64,000 nt of DNA from Aquipuribacter hungaricus (GTDB lineage Bacteria; Actinomycetota; Actinomycetes; Actinomycetales; JBBAYJ01), in assembly GCF_042663885.1 (NCBI RefSeq), contig NZ_JBHSXV010000001.1, one strand, 5' to 3'. Position numbers and translations under genes: made by a program. Below the pieces are notes generated by a model that saw nothing but the letters and a program-made list of their open reading frames with translations, was not told the DNA's origin and made no database searches. Numbering within the stretch: position 1 is the first letter of the stretch; each line of letters opens with the position of its first letter. Of the stretch, positions 7,969 to 17,062 are shown one piece after another.

Positions 7969-10285
7969 GCACCGCCACCCCCACCCGCCCCGCCGGCGTC
8001 CCCGGCAGCACCGGCCCCGCCCGGGCCGCCCACGCCGCCCGCCCCGCGCCCGCCGCCCGCCGGCCCTGGCGCCGCCTCGCCACGCTGGGCGGCCTCGCCC
8101 TGGTGCCGGCGGTCGTCGCCGGCGCCGTGGCCTGGGGGCTGCCGGACCCGGCGTCCAACCTCGACCGGATCGAGGCGGCCGTCGTCAACCTCGACGAGCC
8201 CGTCACGGTCCAGGGCGAGACGGTGCCGCTGGGCCGCCAGGTCGTCGCGGCGCTCACCGCCGGCGTCGGCCTGGACGGCGAGCCGCTGCCCGAGGTCGAC
8301 GGGGAGGGCCTGCCGAGCGACCTCACCTGGACCCTCACCGACGCCGACGGCGCCGAGGACGGTCTCGCCGAGGGTCGCTACGCCGCCGTGGTGACGATCC
8401 CCGAGGACTTCAGCGCCGCTGCGACCTCGCTGTCGGCGACGGACCCGGCCGACGCCACCGGCGCGACCGTCGACGTCCGGACGGCGGAGGCCGGGCCGGT
8501 CGGCGACGGGGCGGTCGCCGCCCTCGTCGGCGGGGTGGTCGCCGCCACGCTGGGCGAGGAGCTGACGACCACCTACCTCGACGGGCTCTACGTCGGCTTC
8601 TCCGGCGTGCGGACCTCGCTGTCCGAGGCCGCCGCGGGCGCCGGGGAGATCGGCACCGGCTCCGGCGAGCTCGCCGACGGCCTGGCCGCCACCGACGAGG
8701 GCGCCCGGCAGCTCGCCGACGGGCTCGACGGGCTGAGCGACGGCACCGCCGAGCTCGCCGACGGCAGCGACCAGCTCGCCTCCGGGGCGGGCGCCAGCGC
8801 CGAGGGGGCCCAGGCCCTCGCGGACGGGCTCGCCCAGCTGCGCGACGGCACCGCCGCCCTGCCCGGCAGCACCAGCCAGCTGGCCGAGGGCGCGGACGGC
8901 GTCGCCGGGGGTACCGAGCAGCTCGCGACCCAGCTGGGCACCTTCGCCACGGCGCTGGGCACCGCGGCGACCGGCGCCGCCCCGCTGCCGGACGCCCTCA
9001 CGGGGCTGTCCGGCGCGGCCACCGCCGTCGACCAGGGCGCCGCCGGCGTCTCCACCGGTGCCGCCGCCCTGCAGGCGGACGCCGCCGCGGCGCTGGAGGC
9101 CTGCGAGGCCGGGGGCGGGGACTGCGCCGCGCTCGAGGCCCTGGCCGCCGACGCGGCCGCGCTCGCCACCGCCGCCGGGCAGGTCGCCGGCGGGACCGCG
9201 GGCGTCGCGGGCGGCGCCGCCACCCTCGCCACCCAGGTCGCCCCGCTGCCGGCCGGCCTGCGCGAGGCCGCCGACGGCGCGGCCGCCGCGAGCACCGGCG
9301 CGGGCACCCTCGCCGCAGGGGCCCGCCAGGTCGCCGACGGTGCCTCGGCGCTGGCGGCCGGCACGGTCCCGCTGGCCGCGGGCGTCGCCGAGGCCGCCTC
9401 GGGCGCCTCGGCGCTGGCCGGAGGGTCGGCGCAGGCTCGCCGACGGAGCGGGCGAGCCTCGCCGACGGCGCGGACCAGCTCGCGGAGGGGGCCGACGGCG
9501 CCGCCGAGGGGGCCGACGGCCTCGCGGGCGGCACCGGCCAGCTGGCCACGGGCGCGACCGGCCTCGCCGACGGCGTCGACCAGCTCGCCACCGGGCTGGG
9601 CGAGGGCGCGGAGCAGGTGCCCGACTACGACGCGACCGAGCGCCGTCAGCTCGCCGAGGTGGCCGCGGCCCCGGTCCGGACCACCGGCGACGACCCCTCG
9701 ACCCTGGAGCGGGCGCTCGCCTTCCTCGCGGCGTTCGCCGTGGGCGTCGGCGGCCTGGTGACCTTCCTCGTCCTGCGCCCGGTCCCGGCGGGCGCCGTGA
9801 GCAGCCGGTCCGGCCCGCTCCGGCTCGCCCTGCGCGCCGCCGCCCCCGCAGCCGTCGTCGTCGGCCTGCAGACGGTGCTCGTCACCCTGGTCCTGGCGAC
9901 CGCGCTCGACCTGGGCGCCGGCCGCACGGTCGCGGTCGCGGGCGCCGTGCTCCTGGCCGGCCTCGCCCTGGCCGCCACCAACCAGGCGCTCGTGGCCTGG
10001 CTCGGCGGGGCGGGCCGGCTGGTCTCGCTCACCCTGCTCGCCCTCAGCGTCCCCGGGGCGCTCGCCGGCACGGCCCCGGAGGTCGTGCGCACCCTGGTGT
10101 CGGCCACGCCGATGGCCCCGGCGACCGAGGCGGTGCAGGCCGCCGTCCTGTCGGAGCCGGTCGGCGGTGCGCCTGTCGCGCTCGTCGTGTGGGCGCTGGC
10201 CGGGCTCGCCGCCTCGGTGCTCGCCGCGGCCCGCGAGCGCTCCGCCCCGCCGGCGCGCGTGCTCGCCCTGGCAGCCGCCCGCTGA
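7965..10285 (+). pseudogene. YhgE/Pip-domain membrane protein, frame broken by two single-base insertions
   Basis: The first frame (GTG 7965) gives an N-terminal membrane segment and the YhgE/Pip heptad region (repeats like LADGLDG, LADGSDQ) but runs out of register near 9435. Homology resumes two frames away and continues to a normal C-terminus with about five membrane segments ending at 10285. The break is explained exactly by one extra G at 9434/9435 and one extra C at 9457/9458. Removing both gives consecutive 7-residue units LADGAGE, LADGADQ, LAEGADG in perfect phase and an uninterrupted 772-residue protein. Either the sequence has two indel errors or the gene is freshly inactivated. YhgE/Pip proteins partner MMPL or ABC exporters; here it is translationally coupled to the MMPL gene. 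Confidence 0.85.
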
Positions 10286-10290
10286 CCGGT

Positions 10291-10320
10291 GCCCGCCCGG
10301 GAGGTTCCTCCCGGGCGGGC
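10291..10320 (+). terminator. Terminator of the TetR-MMPL-YhgE operon
   Basis: A perfect 13-bp stem (gcccgcccgggag / ctcccgggcgggc) with loop GTTC lies 5 bases after the YhgE stop. The dehydrogenase gene starts 18 bases later, so transcription of that gene probably starts inside or just after this hairpin. Confidence 0.7.
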
Positions 10321-10337
10321 GCGGGTACCCGGACCCC

Positions 10338-11390
10338 GTGCGAGCCCTCACCGTCACCCCCGGCCAGCCGTCCGCAGCGGAGCTCGTCGAGCTCGACGAG
10401 CCGTCGCCGGAGGAGGGGTCGGTCCTGGTCCGCACGGTCGCCGTCGGCGTCTGCGGCACCGACCGCGAGATCATGTCCGGCGAGTACGGCGAGGCGCCGC
10501 CGGGGGAGGACCGGCTCGTCATCGGGCACGAGTCGCTGGGCCGGGTCGTCGAGGCCCCGGAGGGATCGGGGCTGTCCGCGGGCGACCTCGTCGTCGCCGT
10601 GGTCCGCGAGCCCGACCCGGAGCCGTGCACCAGCTGCGCCGTCGGCGAGCAGGACATGTGCCGCAACGGCCGCTACACCGAGCACGGCATCAAGGGCGTG
10701 CACGGCTTCGCCCGGGACTCCTACCGCGCGGAACCCGACCGGCTCGTCGCCGTGCCGGCGTCGCTCGGACTGCGCGGGGTCCTCGTCGAGCCGGCGTCGG
10801 TGCTCGCCAAGGCCTGGGAGCACATCGAGCACATCGGCCGCCGCGGCCGGTGGGAGCCCCGGACCGTCCTGGTCACCGGTGCCGGTCCGGTCGGCCTGCT
10901 CGCCGCCCTGATGGGGGCCCAGCGAGGCCTCGAGGTGCACGTCGCCGACCTGGTCACCGACGGCCCCAAGCCCGAGCTCGTCCGCCGCCTCGGCGGGACG
11001 TACCACGGCGGCCCCGTCGAGCAGGTGGACCTGGCGGCCGACGTGGTCCTCGAGTGCACCGGGGTGCCCCAGGTCGTCGCCCACGTGCTCGGCGGGACCG
11101 CGCCCGGCGCGGTCGTCTGCCTGGCCGGGGTGTCGAGCCCCGGCCGCGTCGACATCGACCTGGGCAGCCTCAACCGGGAGTGGGTGCTCGACAACGACGT
11201 GGTGTTCGGCTCGGTGAACGCCAACCGCCGCCACTACGAGGCGGCCGTCGAGGCGCTCGTGCAGGCCGACCCCGCGTGGCTGGACGGCATGGTCACCCGG
11301 GTCGTCCCGCTGGAGGACTTCGCCGAGGCCGTGGAGGACCGCGAGGGCGACATCAAGTCGGTGCTGCTGCTGGACACCCCGCCGGACTGA
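10338..11390 (+). CDS. Zinc-type alcohol dehydrogenase family, glucose 1-dehydrogenase-like
   Basis: 350 residues of the medium-chain (MDR) zinc dehydrogenase type. The catalytic-zinc region reads VGVCGTDREIMSGEYG, with GHESLGRV further on. The structural-zinc loop is reduced to CTSCAVGEQDMC, as in archaeal-type glucose dehydrogenases, and the GIKGVHGFARD segment is typical of that subgroup. The nucleotide fold has VLVTGAGPVGLLAALMG. The expected reaction is NAD(P)-dependent oxidation of glucose or a related aldose to the lactone. GTG 10338 is chosen because it precedes the conserved N-terminus directly; TACCCG lies 6 bases upstream. It runs convergent with rpsD, with only 6 bases between the stops. 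Confidence 0.85.
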   Translation: MRALTVTPGQPSAAELVELDEPSPEEGSVLVRTVAVGVCGTDREIMSGEYGEAPPGEDRLVIGHESLGRVVEAPEGSGLSAGDLVVAVVREPDPEPCTSCAVGEQDMCRNGRYTEHGIKGVHGFARDSYRAEPDRLVAVPASLGLRGVLVEPASVLAKAWEHIEHIGRRGRWEPRTVLVTGAGPVGLLAALMGAQRGLEVHVADLVTDGPKPELVRRLGGTYHGGPVEQVDLAADVVLECTGVPQVVAHVLGGTAPGAVVCLAGVSSPGRVDIDLGSLNREWVLDNDVVFGSVNANRRHYEAAVEALVQADPAWLDGMVTRVVPLEDFAEAVEDREGDIKSVLLLDTPPD

Positions 11391-11396
11391 GGGCGC

Positions 11397-12005
11397 TCAG
11401 CGGGAGTAGTGCTCCACGACGAGCTGCTCGTCGCACACGACGGGCAGCTCGGCCCGCCGCGGGCGCGCGACCACCCCGACCGTGAGCGCCGGCAGGACGA
11501 CCTCCAGGTGCGGCGGCACGTGCTCGGGGGCGTTGCCGCCGGCCGCGGCCACGACGAACGGCGCCAGGGAGCGGCTCGCGGGGGCGACCCGGACGACGTC
11601 GAGGACCTCGACCCGGTAGGACGGGCGGTCCACCGTGCGGCCGTTGACCTGGACGTGGCCGTGGCTGACGAACTGGCGTGCCTGCTGCACCGTGCGCGCG
11701 ATCCCCGACCGCAGGACGACCGCGTCCAGGCGGCGCTCCAGCTCCTCGACGAGCACCTCGCCGGTCTTGGCCCCGCTGCGCGAGGCCGTGGCGAGGGTGC
11801 GCCGCAGCTGCGCCTCGCTGACGGCGTACTGCGCGCGCAGCCGCTGCTTCTCCAGCAGCCGCAGCCGGTAGTCGCTCTCCTTGCGCCGCGACCGGCCGTG
11901 CTGGCCGGGCGGGTAGGGGCGTCGCTCGAGCGGTCCCACCGAGGCGGGGGTCAGGGCGATGCCGAGGGCGCGGGACAGCTTGGACATGGATCCGCTCGTG
12001 CGCAC
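11397..12005 (-). CDS. rpsD: 30S ribosomal protein S4
   Basis: 202 residues. The first part matches the actinobacterial S4 form (SKLSRALGIALTP, ERRPYPPGQHGRSRRKESDYRLRLLEKQRLRAQY). The S4 RNA-binding domain follows (LERRLDAVVLRSGIARTVQQARQFVSHGHVQVNG) and the protein ends in the usual CDEQLVVEHYSR. No N-terminal zinc cysteines are present. S4 binds 16S rRNA early in 30S assembly. GTG 12005 is preferred because GAGGAG lies 4 bases upstream; the longer ATG 12047 would add 14 residues and leave only 28 bases to the divergent gene. The middle of the C-terminal half is somewhat divergent, so this could be a second S4 copy; I cannot tell without the rest of the genome. Confidence 0.9.
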   Translation of the reverse strand: MRTSGSMSKLSRALGIALTPASVGPLERRPYPPGQHGRSRRKESDYRLRLLEKQRLRAQYAVSEAQLRRTLATASRSGAKTGEVLVEELERRLDAVVLRSGIARTVQQARQFVSHGHVQVNGRTVDRPSYRVEVLDVVRVAPASRSLAPFVVAAAGGNAPEHVPPHLEVVLPALTVGVVARPRRAELPVVCDEQLVVEHYSR

Positions 12006-12052
12006 GTGTCTCCTCAGGACGGGTTCGGGCAGCCGGTGCTTGCCCATTGCGA

Positions 12053-12071
12053 TAAGGCAACCCTAACCTGC
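12053..12071. promoter_or_regulatory. DtxR/IdeR iron-box-like site over a leaderless promoter
   Basis: The 19 bases taaggcaaccctaacctgc match 13 of 19 positions of the actinobacterial iron box TTAGGTTAGCCTAACCTAA, with one half (CCTAACCT) intact. The site contains TAACCT (12064-12069), a -10-like element 6 bases before GTG 12076, with TTGCCC (12040-12045) as a possible -35. An iron-bound repressor here would shut off the DUF2470 gene and perhaps the divergent rpsD. Confidence 0.45.
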
Positions 12072-12075
12072 ATCC

Positions 12076-12744
12076 GTGATGCTCGTGCGCGACCTCCTCA
12101 GCCGTGCCCGCAGCGTCGTCGACGCCGTCGGCTCCCTCGACGTGGCGTGGGACGACGGCACCTGCCGGCTCGACACCGGCGTGACCGCCCTGGCCGACGG
12201 GTCGCTGCTGCTGGGCCTGGACGAGGGCAGCCGGCTCGCGGCGCGGGTCGAGCGCGCGGACGACGAGGGCCAGGACGTCGGCGTCTGCCTCGGCCTCACC
12301 GACCTGGCGCCCGTGGCCGTGCGCGACCGGGTCCGCGGCCGGCTCGCCCTGGCGGGCTGGCTCGAGGTGCGCCGCGCCGGCGCCGGCCCGGTGTGCCGGC
12401 TCGAGCCCGTCGAGCTCGTCTGGCGCGACGCCGGGGGCCCCGCGGTCCCGCTGGACCCCGACGGCTACCGCGACGCCGTCGTCGACCCGCTCGCCGAGCA
12501 CGAGGCCGACCTGCTGCTCGCCGTGGCCCGCGACCGCCGCATGCTCGCCTTCCTGGGGGCGCGGGCCGGGTTCGCGGGCGCGGGGCGGGGCCACCCGGTC
12601 CGGCCGCTCCGGGTGGACCGCCACGGGCTCGACCTGCGCCTGGACCGCCCCGGCGACCCCGTCGACGTCCGGCTGCCGTTCGACCTGGACGCGACCGGCC
12701 CCGGCCTGGCGTGGGCGGGCCTGGAGGCCCTCGCCCGTCCGTGA
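12076..12744 (+). CDS. DUF2470 domain-containing protein
   Basis: 222 residues resembling the actinobacterial DUF2470 group. The arrangement fits: an N-terminal part with GLTDLAPVAVRDRVRGRLALAGWLE, then DPLAEHEADLLLAVARD and a C-terminal module VRPLRVDRHGLDLRL. DUF2470 domains occur in HugZ-type haem-handling proteins and in stand-alone proteins of unknown role; a link to haem or iron is therefore family-level inference, helped by the iron-box-like promoter. TAACCT lies 6 bases before GTG 12076, with no Shine-Dalgarno, so a leaderless transcript is likely. It is divergent from rpsD with a 70-base shared intergenic region. Confidence 0.75.
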   Translation: MMLVRDLLSRARSVVDAVGSLDVAWDDGTCRLDTGVTALADGSLLLGLDEGSRLAARVERADDEGQDVGVCLGLTDLAPVAVRDRVRGRLALAGWLEVRRAGAGPVCRLEPVELVWRDAGGPAVPLDPDGYRDAVVDPLAEHEADLLLAVARDRRMLAFLGARAGFAGAGRGHPVRPLRVDRHGLDLRLDRPGDPVDVRLPFDLDATGPGLAWAGLEALARP

Positions 12745-13020
12745 CGGCGGTGCTAGGGCCGGCGCGCCCCGGGCCGCGACCCTCCGGGGGCGACGTTTGG
12801 TGCCGGGCCCCCCGACGACGTACCGTCTGTGGCGACGGCCAGCGGGGCCGGGCACGCCCTGGACGGTGACCGGCTCCCGGTCCGGACGGGGCGGGCGCCC
12901 GGGAGGCCGTCGTCCGGGTCCAGACGCGCGTCGTCCTGCCGCGCGGGGCCCGGGAGCGGACGTCACCGCCGTCGACCGTCCCGGTCGAGCGCGTCCGGCA
13001 CCAGCCGAGGAGGAGCACAC

Positions 13021-15156
13021 GTGGCTCGACGTAGCCAGCGCGGGTCCGGCGGGACCGCCACCGCGACGCGCACCCGCACGGGCGGCCGCGACAGCGCCAC
13101 CGGGATCGTCCCCGAGCTCGCCAAGGCGGTGCGCGACGTCGAGAGCGCGGTCCGCCGCGGCCCGCTGCGCGCCTCCGGCCGGACCACCTTCCAGGTCGTC
13201 GCCCTGCTCGTGCGCGAGGAGCGGGCGCGCGCCAAGGCCGACAAGGACCTGAGCGAGGCCCAGCGCGCCGAGCACCTCAAGCGGCTCGACGGCGTCGCCA
13301 CGATCCTCGCCCGCACCGCGGCCCGCGACACCTCCCTGCTCGTCCTGCTGGCCGACGACGCCGTCGTCCCGCACGAGGCCCGCCAGCTGCGCAGCGAGAT
13401 GCTGCAGGCGGCCGGCGTGGAGGAGGCGCCGCTCGCCGAGCCCGTCGCCGCGGCGGCCGAGCCCGCCCCGCAGCAGGCCCCCGAGCGCCGCGTCGTACCC
13501 CGGTCGGTCATCTCCCGGCAGCTGTCCAACCCGTTCATGGAGCCGGACTTCAGCGCGGTCGGGCCCGTCCTGCCCGGGCCGGGCCAGCTCGGCAGCTGGG
13601 AGCTGCTCGGGCCGCTGTTCCGCTCCTTCGAGGAGGGCGGCGAGTCCTCCTGCATGACCCTGCCGGACCCGTCGTCCCTGCAGGCGCCGGGCGGGCGCGA
13701 GCTCATGCCGCACCAGGCGCAGGTCGTCGCGGCCGCCGCGCAGGGGCACCGGACCTTCCTGCTCGCCGACGAGCCGGGCCTGGGCAAGACCGCGCAGGCG
13801 CTGCTGGCCGCGCAGGCCGCGGACGCCTACCCGCTGCTGGTCGTGGTGCCCAACGTCGTCAAGACCAACTGGGCCCGCGAGACGGACATCTGGACGCCGG
13901 GCCACCCCTCGACCGTGGTCCACGGCGACGGGGACGACGTGGACGGCTTCGCCGACGTCGTGGTCGTCAACTACGAGATCCTCGACCGCCACGTCGGCTG
14001 GCTCGGCGACATGGGCTTCCGCGGCATGGTGGTCGACGAGGCCCACTTCATCAAGAACCGGACCTCGCAGCGCTCGCGCCACGTGCTGCAGGTGGCCGAC
14101 CGGATCCGCGGCCGCTTCGCCCGGCCGCTCATGATGGCGCTCACCGGCACCCCGCTCATCAACGACATCGAGGACTTCCGGGCGATCTGGCAGTTCCTCG
14201 GCTGGATCGACGACAAGAAGCCCACCCCCCGCCTCATGGCGAGCCTGGCGGAGACCGGGCTCACGCCGGCCGACCCGGGCTTCTACCCCGCGGCCCGCGC
14301 GTGCGTCATCGACATGGGCGTCGTGCGCCGCCGCAAGGTCGACGTGGCCGCCGACATCCCGGCCCGCCGTGTCGCCGACCTGCCCGTCGAGCTCGACGGC
14401 GAGGCCGGCCGGTCCGTCCGCGAGGCCGAGCGGGTCCTGGCCCGGCGCATGGTCCGCCGCTACGACGCGGCCCTGGAGGTGCGCACCTCCGGCGTCACGG
14501 TCGAGGGCATCGACCACGAGCTCGTCCGCCGGGTGGCGACGTGGGAGCGCGAGGACACCCAGAAGGGCACCGAGGAGGAGAACGTCTTCTCGATGATGCG
14601 GCGCATCGGCCAGGCCAAGGCCGGCCTGGCCGCGGACTACGCCGGGCAGCTCGCCCGCAGCGTCGGCAAGGTCGTGTTCTTCGCCAAGCACGTCGACGTC
14701 ATGGACACCGCCGAGCAGACCTTCGCCGCCCGCGGCATCCGGTACGCCTCGGTGCGCGGGGAGCAGACCCGGACCGCGCGGCAGAAGAACGTCGACGCGT
14801 TCATGACCGACCCCGAGGTCCAGGTCGTCGTCTGCTCGCTCACCGCGGCGGGCGTCGGCCTCAACCTCCAGGTGGCCTCCAACGTCGTGCTCGCCGAGCT
14901 GTCGTGGACCGACGCCGAGCAGACGCAGGCGATCGACCGGGTGCACCGGATCGGCCAGGACGCCCCGGTCACCGCGTGGCGCGTCATCGCCGCGCAGACC
15001 ATCGACAGCAAGGTCGCCGAGCTCATCGACTCCAAGGCCGGTCTGGCCGCCCGCGCCCTGGACGGCTCCGACGAGGAGGTGTCGTCCTCGGTGGACGTCC
15101 AGCTCGAGGCGCTCGTCCAGCTGCTCACCGAGGCGCTGCAGGCACGGACCGCGTGA
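13021..15156 (+). CDS. SNF2-family DEAD/DEAH-box helicase
   Basis: 711 residues. A variable, helical N-terminal region of about 220 residues precedes the SNF2 ATPase core. Motif I is DEPGLGKTAQALLAA, motif II DEAH, motif III ALTGTPLIN; in the second RecA lobe motif V is AAGVGLNLQVAS and motif VI QAIDRVHRIGQ. Such proteins translocate on double-stranded DNA and remodel protein-DNA complexes; bacterial roles are mostly unassigned. GTG 13021 is chosen because GAGGAGGAG precedes it at about 6 bases, although the frame is open further upstream. The 276 bases before it contain no other gene that I can support. The stop overlaps the GTG of the DoxX gene (GTGA). Confidence 0.9.
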   Translation: MARRSQRGSGGTATATRTRTGGRDSATGIVPELAKAVRDVESAVRRGPLRASGRTTFQVVALLVREERARAKADKDLSEAQRAEHLKRLDGVATILARTAARDTSLLVLLADDAVVPHEARQLRSEMLQAAGVEEAPLAEPVAAAAEPAPQQAPERRVVPRSVISRQLSNPFMEPDFSAVGPVLPGPGQLGSWELLGPLFRSFEEGGESSCMTLPDPSSLQAPGGRELMPHQAQVVAAAAQGHRTFLLADEPGLGKTAQALLAAQAADAYPLLVVVPNVVKTNWARETDIWTPGHPSTVVHGDGDDVDGFADVVVVNYEILDRHVGWLGDMGFRGMVVDEAHFIKNRTSQRSRHVLQVADRIRGRFARPLMMALTGTPLINDIEDFRAIWQFLGWIDDKKPTPRLMASLAETGLTPADPGFYPAARACVIDMGVVRRRKVDVAADIPARRVADLPVELDGEAGRSVREAERVLARRMVRRYDAALEVRTSGVTVEGIDHELVRRVATWEREDTQKGTEEENVFSMMRRIGQAKAGLAADYAGQLARSVGKVVFFAKHVDVMDTAEQTFAARGIRYASVRGEQTRTARQKNVDAFMTDPEVQVVVCSLTAAGVGLNLQVASNVVLAELSWTDAEQTQAIDRVHRIGQDAPVTAWRVIAAQTIDSKVAELIDSKAGLAARALDGSDEEVSSSVDVQLEALVQLLTEALQARTA

Positions 15157-15623
15157 GCGGGGCGGCACCGGCGGTGCCGCCCCGCCCCGCGCACGACCGT
15201 CACGGTCCCGGACACCACCGGGCCGCGAGGGTCGTGGGCCGGCTGCTGCTCGGCGCGCTGCTGCTCGTGGCCGGCACGGCGCACCTGGGCCCCGCCCGGC
15301 AGGAGTTCCGCGCCCAGGTGCCCGGCTGGCTGCCGCTGGCGCCCGACCTCGTCGTCGTGGCCTCCGGCGTGGTGGAGCTCGTGCTGGGCGCGGCGCTCGT
15401 GCTCGCCCCGGGCCGCGTGCGACCCCTGGTCGGCTGGGTGGTCGCGGCGTTCTTCGTCGCGGTGCTGCCCGGCAACGTGTCGCAGCTGCTCACCCGCACG
15501 GACGCCTTCGGCCTGGACAGCGACACCTCGCGGGCGGTCAGGCTGCTGTTCCAGCCGCTGCTCGTGGCGTGGGCGCTGTGGTCGACCGGCGCGTGGCGCG
15601 CGTGGCGGTCCCGGCGGCCGTAG
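15153..15623 (+). CDS. DoxX-like small membrane protein
   Basis: 156 residues with four predicted membrane segments: RLLLGALLLVAGTAHL, LVVVASGVVELVLGAALVL, LVGWVVAAFFVAVLP and LFQPLLVAWALW. This is the DoxX arrangement, and the loop between segments 1 and 2 (ARQEFRAQVPGWLPLAPD) is typical of the family. The function of most DoxX proteins is unknown. The start is uncertain: GTG 15153 overlaps the helicase stop, but a 12-bp hairpin lies right behind it. GTG 15234, just before the first membrane segment, would give a more family-like 129-residue protein. Confidence 0.8.
   Translation: MSGAAPAVPPRPAHDRHGPGHHRAARVVGRLLLGALLLVAGTAHLGPARQEFRAQVPGWLPLAPDLVVVASGVVELVLGAALVLAPGRVRPLVGWVVAAFFVAVLPGNVSQLLTRTDAFGLDSDTSRAVRLLFQPLLVAWALWSTGAWRAWRSRRP
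15157..15185 (+). terminator. Hairpin just after the SNF2 helicase stop
   Basis: A perfect 12-bp stem (gcggggcggcac / gtgccgccccgc) with a 5-base loop starts one base after the helicase stop, the classic position of a terminator. If the DoxX gene begins at 15153, this lies inside its first codons, which argues for the later start at 15234. Confidence 0.5.
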
Positions 15624-15769
15624 CCCTCGGTGGGGTCTGTGGTGGCCGGTCGCGTGCCCGGGCGAGGTCCCCGGCCGCCGGAGATGGCACCCTCGGGGGC
15701 GGGCGCCGCCGTGACGGCGGGCGCCCGGCCGGTCCGCCCTCGCGGCGGCTGACAGCAGAGGAGCACCAC

Positions 15770-17017
15770 GTGGACGTCCCCGTCTGGGTCTGGGCAGCGA
15801 CCGTCGCCTTCATCATCGGGCTGCTGCTCTACGACCTGATCTTCCACGTGCGCAAGGCGCACGTGCCGACGCTGCGGGAGTCGTCCTTCTGGTCCGCGCT
15901 GTACATCGGCATCGCGCTGCTGTTCGGGGTCGGGGTGCTGGTCTTCGGCGGGACCTCGATGGGCTCGGAGTACTTCGCCGGCTACGTGACGGAGAAGGCG
16001 CTGAGCGTCGACAACCTCTTCGTCTTCCTCATCATCATGGCCAGCTTCCGGGTGCCGCGCGAGGACCAGCAGAAGGTCCTGCTGTTCGGCATCGTGTTCT
16101 CGCTCGTCGCCAGGACGGGGTTCATCTTCCTGGGCGCGGCACTCATCAACACCTTCGCCTGGGTGTTCTACCTCTTCGGCCTCATCCTCCTGCTGACGGC
16201 CGGCAACCTGCTCAAGCCCGGGCACGACGAGGAGGACGCCGGCAGCAACATCGTGGTGCGCCTGGCCCGCAAGGTGTTCCACACCACCGACTACTACGAC
16301 GGCGACAAGCTGTTCACCCAGCACGAGGGCAAGCGCGCCCTCACGCCGATGCTGCTGGTCATGGTCGCCATCGGCGGCACCGACATCCTCTTCGCGCTGG
16401 ACTCGATCCCGGCCATCTTCGGCCTCACGCAGAACGTCTACGTGGTGTTCACCGCCACGGCGTTCTCGCTGCTCGGGCTCCGCCAGCTGTTCTTCCTCAT
16501 CGACGGCCTGCTCGACCGGCTCATCTACCTCAAGTACGGCCTCGCCGCGATCCTCGCGTTCATCGGCGTCAAGCTCATCCTCCACGCCCTGCACGAGAAC
16601 AACCTGCCGTTCGTCAACGGCGGCCAGCCGGTCGAGGTCGTCGAGATCTCCACCGGCCTGAGCCTCGCCGTCATCCTCGGCGTGCTGGTCGTCGTCGTCG
16701 TCGCCTCGCTGCTCAGCCCCGCGGGCAAGGCGCAGACCGCCATCAACAACGCACGCCGCCACGCCACGAGCTACCTCGACATGGAGTACACCCACGACGA
16801 GGCCGAGCGGGAGCGGGTGTTCCGGCAGCTGGTCGAGGAGCGCGACGCGATCGTCGCGCTGGGCCCGAAGTACAAGCAGATGGTGCGCGACGAGCCGGAG
16901 CTCATGGCGCTGCTCACCCGCGCGCGCGACAGCCACGACCGGGTCCACCCGGACGACCCGGTGGAGCCGGTGCTCACGGGCACGGACCGCGGCGACGAGC
17001 CGGCGCGGGTGCGCTGA
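15770..17017 (+). CDS. TerC family integral membrane protein (Alx-type)
   Basis: 415 residues with about nine membrane segments. TerC hallmarks are the acidic pairs in membrane helices: YVTEKALSVDNLFVFLII and GGTDILFALDSIPAIFGLT, plus the loop SFRVPREDQQKVLLFGI. Family members export Mn2+ or act on metal-requiring exoenzymes; tellurite resistance is historical naming. The C-terminal 80 residues are cytoplasmic and charged. GTG 15770 has AGAGGAG 6 bases upstream. I looked for a yybP-ykoY manganese riboswitch in the 146 bases before it and saw none. It is a single-gene unit followed by the convergent eut operon. Confidence 0.9.
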   Translation: MDVPVWVWAATVAFIIGLLLYDLIFHVRKAHVPTLRESSFWSALYIGIALLFGVGVLVFGGTSMGSEYFAGYVTEKALSVDNLFVFLIIMASFRVPREDQQKVLLFGIVFSLVARTGFIFLGAALINTFAWVFYLFGLILLLTAGNLLKPGHDEEDAGSNIVVRLARKVFHTTDYYDGDKLFTQHEGKRALTPMLLVMVAIGGTDILFALDSIPAIFGLTQNVYVVFTATAFSLLGLRQLFFLIDGLLDRLIYLKYGLAAILAFIGVKLILHALHENNLPFVNGGQPVEVVEISTGLSLAVILGVLVVVVVASLLSPAGKAQTAINNARRHATSYLDMEYTHDEAERERVFRQLVEERDAIVALGPKYKQMVRDEPELMALLTRARDSHDRVHPDDPVEPVLTGTDRGDEPARVR

Positions 17018-17062
17018 CCCGGCACCCGCCACGACCCGGGCCGCACCGGCCCGCGCCCGGCC

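Noticed and set aside
11353..15168. 1271-codon open frame on the minus strand across rpsD and the SNF2 helicase
   Set aside because: It runs antisense to the well-conserved helicase and has Arg/Gly/Asp-rich shadow composition; long antisense frames are expected in DNA of this GC content.
15624..15769. Possible yybP-ykoY (Mn2+) riboswitch before the TerC gene
   Set aside because: Expected from the gene family, but the conserved internal loop sequences are not present; only generic GC hairpins are seen.
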